A DNA stretch of 17,495 bases from an uncultured Oscillospiraceae bacterium (GTDB lineage: Bacteria; Bacillota; Clostridia; Oscillospirales; Oscillospiraceae). The stretch is taken from assembly GCA_900763675.1 (NCBI GenBank), contig CAAFLE010000077.1:1-17495 (forward strand). Reading direction: 5' to 3'. The notes beneath the pieces were generated by a model that worked only from the letters and a program-made list of their open reading frames with translations, was not told the origin of the DNA and made no database searches. Positions 1 through 5,671 of the stretch are shown here, piece after piece. The number at the start of each line of letters is the position of its first letter. The stretch's first letter is position 1. The position numbers and the translations under genes are program-made.

Positions 1-50
1 ACAAAAGGGCAAAAAGCTCCGAAAAGGCTGGCTGTCCGACGTGTCTGCCC

Positions 51-78
51 TTGTTAATCGACGCTTATAATGTATAAT
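51..78 (+). promoter_or_regulatory. candidate promoter in AT-rich edge region
   Basis: TTGTTA (51-56) lies 16 bases before TATAAT (73-78), and a second TATAAT overlaps at 66-71. On the plus strand this would start a transcript near 85 that meets the hairpin at 153-184. The same AT-rich block can also be read leftwards (minus strand, TTTGGG upstream of TATACA), where it would serve a gene outside the window. No start codon with a ribosome binding site follows on the plus strand. The direction is therefore undecided. Confidence 0.4.
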
Positions 79-152
79 ATACGACACAGTTTCCCAAAGG
101 ATTGTAAAATTCGGAAGAACACGACGCGGGTTATGCATTCTTAACTATATAT

Positions 153-184
153 AAACAGCGCCCTGTTTTAGCAGGGCGCTGTTT
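153..184. terminator. bidirectional hairpin terminator
   Basis: A perfect 13-bp stem (AAACAGCGCCCTG / CAGGGCGCTGTTT) has a TTTTAG loop. On the minus strand it follows the stop of the metal ATPase gene by about a dozen bases and is followed by TTTATATAT, so it should end that transcript. Plus-strand transcription entering from the left edge would meet the same stem followed by a short T run. Confidence 0.8.
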
Positions 185-195
185 CTCGAATTTGC

Positions 196-2076
196 TTATT
201 CCTTATACCGCAGGGCGCGGATGGCGTTGAGAACGGCAAGGATCATCACGCCGACGTCGGCGAAGATCGCCGCCCACATATCGGCGATGCCGACCGCGAC
301 GAGCGCGAGACAACCGAACTTCACGATCAGCGAGAACACGATGTTCTGCTTTACGATGCCGATGCACTTGCGGGAAATGCGGATCGCCTTGACGATCTGC
401 TTGGGGTCGTCGTCCATGAGGACGATGTCCGCCGCCTCAATGGCGGCGTCGCTGCCCATGGCGCCCATGGCAATGCCGATGTCGGCGCGGGTAAGCACCG
501 GCGCGTCGTTGATGCCGTCGCCGACAAAGGCGAGCTTTTCGTTCGGCGCTTTTTCGGCAAGCAGCTTTTCGACCTCGGCGACCTTGTCGGCGGGCAGCAG
601 CTCGCTGCGCACCTCGTCCACGCCCAGCTCCGCGGCGACCTGGTCGGCAACGCGCTTCGCGTCGCCGGTGAGCATGACGGTCTTTTTCACGCCGCATTTT
701 TTGAGCGCGGCAACGGCTTCCTTCGCATGGGGCTTCGGCACATCGGAAATGACGATGTGTCCGGCGTACTGCCCGTCGATCGCCATATGGATGATCGTGC
801 CGACGCTGTGGCATTCGATCGGCTCGATGCCGAGCTTTTTCATCAGCTTCGTGTTGCCCGCGGCGACGGCGTGACCGTCCACCGTGGCGGTAATGCCGTG
901 ACCGCTGATCTCCTCGATGTCGGAAACGCGGCTGCGGTCGATCTCCTTGCCGTAAGCCTTCTGGAGACTTTTGCTGATTGGGTGGGACGACGCGCATTCG
1001 GCAAGCGCGGCGTATTCGAGCAGCTTCTCGCGCTCCAGCTCGCTGTGGTGGACGCCGGTCACTTCAAAAACGCCCCGCGTCAGCGTGCCGGTCTTATCGA
1101 ACACAAGGTATTTTGCGTCCGAGAGCGCTTCAAGATAGTTGGAGCCTTTGATGAGCACGCCCTCGCGGCTCGCCCCGCCGATGCCGGCAAAGAAGCTCAG
1201 CGGAATACTGATGACGAGAGCGCACGGGCAGCTCACGACGAGGAACGTAAGAGCGCGGTAGATCCAGTCCGTCCAGTTGGCGGCGGCGGCGCACGCCATA
1301 CGCACGAGCGGCACGACGATCGCCAGAACAAGCGCCGCGACGCACACCGACGGCGTATAAACCTTGGCAAACCGGGAGATAAACGCCTCGGAGCGCGATT
1401 TGCGCGAGCTGGCGTTCTCTACAAGGTCGAGAATTTTGGAGACGGTCGATTCGCCGAACTCCTTCGTTGTGCGCACCTTCAGCAAGCCGTTGAGGTTGAT
1501 GCAGCCGCTGATGATCTCGTCGCCGGTCTTTACGTCCCGCGGCAGACTCTCGCCGGTAAGGGCGCTCGTGTTCAGGCTTGCCTCGCCCTCGACGATCACG
1601 CCGTCGAGCGGCACCTTTTCGCCCGGCTGCACCACGATGACGCTGCCGACCGCGACCTCGTCGGGATCGACCTGCTCGAGCTTGCCGTCCGTTTCAATGT
1701 TCGCATAGTCGGGGCGGATGTCCATGAGCGCGGAAATGTTCCGGCGGCTCTTGCCGACGGCGTAGCTTTGGAACAGCTCGCCGATCTGGTAGAAGAGCAT
1801 GACGGCGATGCCCTCGACATAATCGCCGCTCTTCGTCCACACGGCGAGGAAAAACGCGCCGAGCGTGGCAAGCGCCATGAGGAAGTTTTCGTCGAACGGC
1901 TGGCGGTTGGCGATGCCCTTGCCCGCCTTGCGCAGGATGTCGTAGCCGATCACGGCGTAGGCGGCAAGATACGCGATGAGCTGCGGAATGCCGGTGATGG
2001 GAATAAAGTGCAGCGCGATGAGCATGACCGCCGTTATGAGGATGCGCACGAGCATCTTTTTCTGTTTCTTTGTCAT
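196..2076 (-). CDS. cadA: Zn2+/Cd2+/Pb2+-exporting P1B-type ATPase
   Basis: Integral membrane pump that uses ATP to export soft divalent metals. The 626 residues carry the full family set: the actuator TGES loop (174-177), the metal-site CPC in the sixth membrane helix (283-285), the phosphorylated Asp327 in DKTGTLT, the HP motif (His365-Pro366), and the hinge GDGIND (519-524). Asn578, Lys586 and Asp607 in the last two helices match the P1B-2 pattern of ZntA/CadA rather than copper pumps. The usual N-terminal HMA domain is absent: the protein begins directly with membrane helices at about residues 8-45. That domain is encoded by the gene just upstream, 33 bases away. The start is supported by CAGGAGGGATGACTCC before ATG. 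It is probably controlled by the divergent ArsR-type gene. Exact metal preference (Zn versus Cd) cannot be read from the sequence. Confidence 0.93.
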   Translation of the reverse strand: MTKKQKKMLVRILITAVMLIALHFIPITGIPQLIAYLAAYAVIGYDILRKAGKGIANRQPFDENFLMALATLGAFFLAVWTKSGDYVEGIAVMLFYQIGELFQSYAVGKSRRNISALMDIRPDYANIETDGKLEQVDPDEVAVGSVIVVQPGEKVPLDGVIVEGEASLNTSALTGESLPRDVKTGDEIISGCINLNGLLKVRTTKEFGESTVSKILDLVENASSRKSRSEAFISRFAKVYTPSVCVAALVLAIVVPLVRMACAAAANWTDWIYRALTFLVVSCPCALVISIPLSFFAGIGGASREGVLIKGSNYLEALSDAKYLVFDKTGTLTRGVFEVTGVHHSELEREKLLEYAALAECASSHPISKSLQKAYGKEIDRSRVSDIEEISGHGITATVDGHAVAAGNTKLMKKLGIEPIECHSVGTIIHMAIDGQYAGHIVISDVPKPHAKEAVAALKKCGVKKTVMLTGDAKRVADQVAAELGVDEVRSELLPADKVAEVEKLLAEKAPNEKLAFVGDGINDAPVLTRADIGIAMGAMGSDAAIEAADIVLMDDDPKQIVKAIRISRKCIGIVKQNIVFSLIVKFGCLALVAVGIADMWAAIFADVGVMILAVLNAIRALRYKE

Positions 2077-2109
2077 GGAGTCATCCCTCCTGTCGGGAAA
2101 AGTCCCGGT

Positions 2110-2328
2110 TTAAAGCTCAATTTCGCAGTCCGGTTCGACCTTTTTGCAAGCCTTGAGAACGTTCTGCATGACCGTTTTCGGTTCGCTGCCCTCGGTAAAC
2201 TCGACGATCATTTTCTGCGTCATGAAATTCACCACGGCGCTCGCAACGCCCTCGGTCTTTTTCGCGGCGTCCTCCATTAGGTTGGCGCAGTTGGCGCAGT
2301 CCACTTCGATTTTGTAGGTCTTTTTCAT
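2110..2328 (-). CDS. stand-alone HMA-domain metal-binding protein
   Basis: A 72-residue cytosolic ferredoxin-fold HMA domain. The metal-binding motif is DCANC (Cys11, Cys14), the variant common in Zn/Cd ATPases rather than the MxCxxC of copper chaperones. Two further cysteines lie near the C-terminus (Cys61, Cys68), the latter in an acidic EPDCEIEL tail that could add metal ligands. It is the first gene of the operon with the metal ATPase, which lacks this domain, so it probably acts as the pump's detached regulatory or delivery domain (inference). The reading frame stays open much further upstream, but this ATG was chosen because a purine-rich GGAGCAACC segment precedes it and the HMA fold begins at residue 3. 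Confidence 0.88.
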   Translation of the reverse strand: MKKTYKIEVDCANCANLMEDAAKKTEGVASAVVNFMTQKMIVEFTEGSEPKTVMQNVLKACKKVEPDCEIEL

Positions 2329-2360
2329 GGTCGGTTGCTCCTTTTCCTTCATTTCGGAAC

Positions 2361-2405
2361 GCAAACAATTAAATGCTTGCTTAATCGTTACGAGCGCAGT
2401 ATACT
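2361..2405. promoter_or_regulatory. divergent promoter/operator region of the metal island
   Basis: The plus strand has TTGCTT (2377-2382), a 17-base spacer and TATACT (2400-2405), a good promoter for the ArsR-AraC gene. Overlapping its -35 box is an inverted repeat, ATTAA (2368-2372) and TTAAT (2381-2385), with an 8-base centre. This AT-rich dyad also lies upstream of the HMA-ATPase operon, so a repressor bound here could control both directions. The operator role is inference. The minus-strand promoter is not clear; a weak TTTAAT box falls inside the dyad. Confidence 0.5.
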
Positions 2406-2426
2406 CAAAACATCCCCGAAATGCAA

Positions 2427-2455
2427 CCCGTTTGGGCGCTCCGCTTCCAAACGGG
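2427..2455 (+). promoter_or_regulatory. 9-bp hairpin in the regulator's 5' leader
   Basis: Perfect arms CCCGTTTGG (2427-2435) and CCAAACGGG (2447-2455) surround an 11-base loop, between the predicted transcription start (about 2412) and the ribosome binding site (2471-2478). No T run follows, so it is not a normal intrinsic terminator. It may be an RNA structure affecting translation or stability, or a DNA operator. Confidence 0.5.
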
Positions 2456-2484
2456 CAAACGATATTTCCGAAAAGGAGAAGATC

Positions 2485-3198
2485 ATGCCGGAGTTTTCCC
2501 TGCCCCATGACCACGGCAGACACGCGCACGAGGACGAGGTGCGCCGCGTGCTTGCCGACGATGCGCGGTTTTCCGCGGCGGCGGAGCTGTTCCGCTCGCT
2601 CGGCGATCCGACGCGGGTGCGCATTTTCTGGCTTTTGAGCCACCGGGAGGAATGCGTCATCAACATTGCGGCGATGCTCGATATGTCCAGCCCTGCCGTT
2701 TCGCACCATCTGCGCTCGCTTGCCGAGTGCGGACTGCTCGAAAGCCGCCGCGACGGCAAGGAGGTATATTACCGCGCCCCCGACACCGTGCAGGGGCAGC
2801 TTCTGCACGAGATCGTCGAGCAGGTGATGGAGATCGCCTGTCCGGAGAGCGGCGTCGATCTCGCCGCGTCGCAGGAGCAGGTCATCCGGAACGTCCACGA
2901 TTATATGGTTGAGCATCTCTCCGAGCGCATCACGATCGAGGAGCTTTCCCGCGAATTTCTGATGAACACGACGACGCTCAAGACCGTGTTCAAAAAGGTT
3001 TACGGTACGTCTCTCGCCGCGCACTGGAAGGCGCACCGCATGGAGAAGGCGGCGTCGCTGCTTTTGAGCACGCAGGAGGACGTCGGCGCGATCGCCCGCG
3101 CCGTCGGCTACGAGAGCCAGAGCCGGTTTACCGCGGCGTTCCGCGAGGAATACGGCGTGTCGCCGGGCGAATACCGGCGCTCCCACAAGCCGGGCTGA
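2485..3198 (+). CDS. ArsR-type metal sensor fused to AraC-type DNA-binding domain
   Basis: A 237-residue transcription factor with two DNA-binding modules. Residues about 26-120 form an ArsR/SmtB winged helix, with recognition segment SSPAVSHHLRSLAECGLL (68-85) and wing RRDGKEVYYR. Residues about 131-232 are an AraC/XylS double helix-turn-helix, ending in the typical second HTH (GYESQSRFTAAF, GVSPGEYRR). The N-terminus is His-rich (His8, 10, 13, 15), as in metal-sensing SmtB relatives. Cys57 sits where CadC has its ELCVC metal motif, but only one cysteine remains. In the helix-5 site Asp100 is kept, while other CzrA-type ligands are replaced. The start is fixed by AAAAGGAGAAGATC before ATG. 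It is divergent from the metal pump operon and so probably its regulator. Classical ArsR proteins are about 110 residues, so the C-terminal half is extra. Confidence 0.88.
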   Translation: MPEFSLPHDHGRHAHEDEVRRVLADDARFSAAAELFRSLGDPTRVRIFWLLSHREECVINIAAMLDMSSPAVSHHLRSLAECGLLESRRDGKEVYYRAPDTVQGQLLHEIVEQVMEIACPESGVDLAASQEQVIRNVHDYMVEHLSERITIEELSREFLMNTTTLKTVFKKVYGTSLAAHWKAHRMEKAASLLLSTQEDVGAIARAVGYESQSRFTAAFREEYGVSPGEYRRSHKPG

Positions 3199-3216
3199 TC
3201 TCCTCTTCAAAAGGAA

Positions 3217-3245
3217 TTGACAGGCAGGCGGAAACGATATATCAT
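3217..3245 (+). promoter_or_regulatory. promoter of the marR-gltS operon
   Basis: A consensus -35 TTGACA (3217-3222), exactly 17 bases, then TATCAT (3240-3245). The -10 box is embedded in GATATATCAT (3236-3245), which recurs at 3278-3287 over the start codon of the MarR gene. Confidence 0.75.
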
Positions 3246-3287
3246 ACTTTTTATATATATTTCTTAATAGGAGTGCAGATATATCAT
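3236..3287 (+). repeat. paired GATATATCAT boxes, candidate MarR operator
   Basis: The 10-base sequence GATATATCAT occurs at 3236-3245 and 3278-3287, offset by exactly 42 bases (about four helical turns). Each contains the 8-base palindrome GATATATC. One copy overlaps the -10 box and the other the ATG of the MarR-family gene. Autoregulation by that MarR protein is a natural inference, not shown. Confidence 0.5.
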
Positions 3288-3729
3288 GCTTTCGCAGGAG
3301 ATTCTGGAGCTTTACAAGAAGTCGCGCCTGATGACGTACCGGGCGATGTTCGGGCGCATCCGGGAAAAAAGCGGCTCGCTCTCCGCAACGGAGGCGTATG
3401 CCGTGGACGTGATCTATCTTCTCGGCGCTCCGACCATCACGCAGCTTGCCGATACGCTCGGCATTTCTCAGCCCAACGCCACCTATAAGGTCAACAACCT
3501 TGTCGCAAAGGGGTATGCCTGCAAAACCGTTTCCGAGGACGACAAGCGCGAATGCCGCGTTACGGTCGGTGAGCGGTTTTACAAGTACTACGGCAATTCC
3601 ACGCGCTTTATTGACGACGCCGTGGAGGCGCTGCGGGCGGACTATTCCGAAAGCGAGCTGAAAACGCTGGAAAAAATGCTGCATTCCTTGAATCGGCACA
3701 TGGAAACCACGGAGGGACAAAAAGAATGA
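3286..3729 (+). CDS. MarR-family transcriptional regulator
   Basis: A 147-residue dimeric winged-helix regulator, the usual MarR length. The helix-turn-helix lies at about residues 50-75 (TITQLADTLGISQPNATYKV). The wing ends in SEDDKRECRVTV, the DKR wing motif typical of the family. N- and C-terminal helices would form the dimer interface. The start is preceded by GGAG (3270-3273), 12 bases upstream, slightly longer than usual. The stop overlaps the start of the transporter gene (ATGA), so the two are translationally coupled and the regulator probably governs its own operon. The ligand cannot be deduced. The promoter and duplicated GATATATCAT boxes upstream suggest autoregulation. Confidence 0.88.
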   Translation: MLSQEILELYKKSRLMTYRAMFGRIREKSGSLSATEAYAVDVIYLLGAPTITQLADTLGISQPNATYKVNNLVAKGYACKTVSEDDKRECRVTVGERFYKYYGNSTRFIDDAVEALRADYSESELKTLEKMLHSLNRHMETTEGQKE

Positions 3730-5150
3730 CAACGGGAATGAATTTCTGGGACGCCGACGTATGGAGCTTTGTTCTGACGCTCGCGCTGCTCTTTACGGCG
3801 ATGATCGCGGCGAACATCCTGCGCCGCGTCGTCCCCCTTATCCGCAAGGCGCTCATACCAAGCTCCGTTCTCGGCGGATTTCTGCTGCTGCTGGCAAACG
3901 CGATCGCCCGCTGGGTGTTCGACCATCCGCTCTTCACGCCCGGCGTGCTGGAGATCCTCACATACCACGGTCTCGGTCTGGGCTTTGCCGCGCTGGCGCT
4001 GCGCAACACCCCCAAAAAGACGGACGGCCGCTCCCGCACGGGCGCGTTTGACACCGGCGTCACGGTCGTGAACGGCTATCTTTTGCAGGCGGTTCTCGGT
4101 CTGCTCGTCACGATCGGACTGTACTACGCCATCCACAGCTTCTATGCCTCCGGGCTGCTCCTCCCGATGGGTTATGGGCAGGGTCCCGGACAGGCGTACA
4201 ACTGGGGTCATACCTACGAAATGCAGTGGGGCTTTGAAAACGGCACGAGCTTCGGACTTGCCGTGGCGGCGATGGGCTTTGTCTCGGCAAGCGTCGGCGG
4301 CGTTATCTATCTCAACTGGCTGCGCCGCAAGGGCATTTACAAAGGCTCTCTCGGCGAGGATGTGCAGGAGACCGTGACGCTCTCGACCTTTACCGGCGAA
4401 AACGAGGTGCCGATCTCCGAGTCGATGGACAAATTCACCATCCAGCTCGCGCTCGTGTTCCTTGCCTACGCGCTCTCGTATCTTTTCATGCGCGGCGTCA
4501 ACACGCTGCTTGACCCCGCCGGAACGGGCGCCAAAGGCATTCTCGGCACGATCCAGGGCATGATCTGGGGGTTCCAGTTCCTCTTCAGCACCGTTTTCGG
4601 TATGCTCATCAAGGCGGTCATGCGGCTTCTCCGGACGAAAGGGATTATGCACCGCGAGTATACGAACAACTTCCTGCAGAACCGCATCGCGGGCTTTATG
4701 TTCGATCTGATGGTCGTGGCGTCCATCGCGGCGATCGACCTTTCGGCGTTCACCGATCATCGGTTCGTGCTGCCGCTTTCGATCATCAGCGTCGCAGGCG
4801 CGTTCGGCACGTACTTCTATCTCCGGTTCGTGTGCCGGCGCGTGTTCCCGTGGTACGAGCATGAGGCGTTCCTCTCGCTTTACGGGATGCAGACCGGCAC
4901 GGCGTCCACCGGCGTGATCCTCCTGCGGGAGATCGACCCGCAGTTTGAAACGCAGGCGAGCGATAACCTTGTCTACCATATGCCGTGGGCGATCCTGTTC
5001 GGTGCGCCGATGTTCCTGCTCGTCGGCGTCGCGCCGCAGAGCGTCGGAAAGTCATGGATGGTACTCGGCGTGTGCGCGGCGCTGTTCGTCGTGTTCAACG
5101 TGATTCTCTTCCGCCGGTCGATCTTCCATAGAAAGACCGCGAAAAAGTAA
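3726..5150 (+). CDS. gltS: sodium:glutamate symporter family protein (GltS-like)
   Basis: A hydrophobic 474-residue transporter with about ten to twelve membrane segments in two halves. Features resembling GltS are PSSVLGG after the first helix (45-51; compare IPEPVAGG in E. coli GltS), a glycine-rich re-entrant-like segment GYGQGPGQA (149-157), and a second glycine/threonine-rich loop, GMQTGTASTGVILLREID, in the C-terminal half. Family members import glutamate with sodium. This one is longer than E. coli GltS (about 400 residues), with an inserted hydrophilic stretch at about 200-235, so substrate specificity is uncertain. The ATG overlaps the marR stop and has GGAGGGACAAAAAG before it. Transcription ends at the hairpin immediately downstream. 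Confidence 0.75.
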   Translation: MTTGMNFWDADVWSFVLTLALLFTAMIAANILRRVVPLIRKALIPSSVLGGFLLLLANAIARWVFDHPLFTPGVLEILTYHGLGLGFAALALRNTPKKTDGRSRTGAFDTGVTVVNGYLLQAVLGLLVTIGLYYAIHSFYASGLLLPMGYGQGPGQAYNWGHTYEMQWGFENGTSFGLAVAAMGFVSASVGGVIYLNWLRRKGIYKGSLGEDVQETVTLSTFTGENEVPISESMDKFTIQLALVFLAYALSYLFMRGVNTLLDPAGTGAKGILGTIQGMIWGFQFLFSTVFGMLIKAVMRLLRTKGIMHREYTNNFLQNRIAGFMFDLMVVASIAAIDLSAFTDHRFVLPLSIISVAGAFGTYFYLRFVCRRVFPWYEHEAFLSLYGMQTGTASTGVILLREIDPQFETQASDNLVYHMPWAILFGAPMFLLVGVAPQSVGKSWMVLGVCAALFVVFNVILFRRSIFHRKTAKK

Positions 5151-5193
5151 AAAAACGGGCAGCCGTTCCGCAAAGAACGGCTGCCCGTTTTTT
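5151..5193. terminator. strong bidirectional terminator
   Basis: A perfect 13-bp GC-rich stem (CGGGCAGCCGTTC / GAACGGCTGCCCG) with loop CGCAAA is flanked by AAAAA on the left and TTTTTT on the right, so it works for both strands. It ends the marR-gltS operon from the left and the two-gene small-ORF cluster from the right. Confidence 0.93.
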
Positions 5194-5398
5194 ATAGCTG
5201 ATAGGGTCCGTGACCCTCCTGCCAGCCGACAAAGTCGTTTACGATCTCGCGCATGGCGGAAAAGTCCGCTGCCCGCGCCGCACGCTGCCGGAGCTTTTCG
5301 CGCTCCTGCTCCGTGAGCGACGTGAATTTATCGAGCGCCACCGCGTTCTCGGCGAGAGCGCGGTCAAAATCCGTTTTGACGGAACGGTTTTCGTACAT
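5192..5398 (-). CDS. hypothetical 68-aa protein
   Basis: I do not recognise this protein. It is 68 residues, charged and predicted mainly helical (ALAENAVALDKF, LTEQEREKLRQRAARAADF), with no membrane segment, signal peptide or cysteine. The C-terminus is GWQEGHGPYQL. An excellent ribosome binding site, CAGGAGGGG, precedes the ATG. The stop codon lies at the edge of the shared terminator, as expected for the last gene of a transcript. It follows the 36-aa gene on the same strand with a 45-base gap, so the two are probably co-transcribed. Its role is unknown. Confidence 0.72.
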   Translation of the reverse strand: MYENRSVKTDFDRALAENAVALDKFTSLTEQEREKLRQRAARAADFSAMREIVNDFVGWQEGHGPYQL

Positions 5399-5443
5399 CG
5401 TCCATCCCCTCCTGTGGGCAAGTATGCCCCGGCGGGGAGCGGT

Positions 5444-5554
5444 TTATGCATTTTCGCCGCTCATATAATCATAATAGTCCGATTCGCTCGCAAAGAGCAT
5501 ATATTTTCCGTTCACCAGTCCGTAGTATCCGCCGTGCGTGTAGTAGCCTCGCAT
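5444..5554 (-). CDS. tyrosine-rich 36-aa small protein
   Basis: A 36-residue ORF below normal annotation length. It begins MRGYYTHGGYYGL and contains KYMLFASESDYYDYM; 8 of its 36 residues are tyrosine. A textbook AAGGAGGACGGCAAA precedes the ATG. An in-frame ATG eight codons earlier (5576-5578) has no ribosome binding site, so the shorter form was chosen. The alternating Gly/Tyr/hydrophobic pattern suggests a small beta-structured domain. It resembles short uncharacterised proteins I associate with clostridial genomes, from memory only. It sits directly upstream of the 68-aa gene and shares its terminator. Confidence 0.62.
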   Translation of the reverse strand: MRGYYTHGGYYGLVNGKYMLFASESDYYDYMSGENA

Positions 5555-5606
5555 TTTGCCGTCCTCCTTACGCTTCATCTGCTGTAAGAATACGGCACCG
5601 GATGTA

Positions 5607-5641
5607 CGATAAAACGGACTTCCGTTGAGTTTTCGATAAAA
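5607..5641 (-). promoter_or_regulatory. palindrome flanked by CGATAAAA repeats upstream of small genes
   Basis: A 14-base dyad, AACGGA-CT-TCCGTT (5613-5626), is bracketed by the direct repeat CGATAAAA (5607-5614 and 5634-5641). It lies about 60 bases upstream of the 36-aa gene, between the preceding terminator and that gene, where its promoter should be. No good -35/-10 pair was found, so an operator role is a guess. Confidence 0.3.
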
Positions 5642-5668
5642 AGTCTCCCCTTGTTCGCAAGGGGAGAC
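5638..5668 (-). terminator. intrinsic terminator of the fumC transcript
   Basis: Read on the minus strand, an 11-bp perfect stem, GTCTCCCCTTG / CAAGGGGAGAC (5643-5668), with a CGAA tetraloop is followed by TTTTT (5638-5642). It begins four bases after the stop codon of the membrane protein gene, the last gene of that series. Confidence 0.9.
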
Positions 5669-5671
5669 GTT

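Noticed and set aside
727..2280. Long plus-strand open frame opposite the metal ATPase (517 codons)
   Set aside because: It is antisense to a gene with complete P-type ATPase motifs. The Arg/His/Asp-rich composition is typical of a GC-rich complementary frame lacking stops.
2110..3732. 540-codon minus-strand frame ending in the HMA protein
   Set aside because: Only the last 72 codons resemble a protein family. The upstream part is antisense to the ArsR-AraC and MarR genes.
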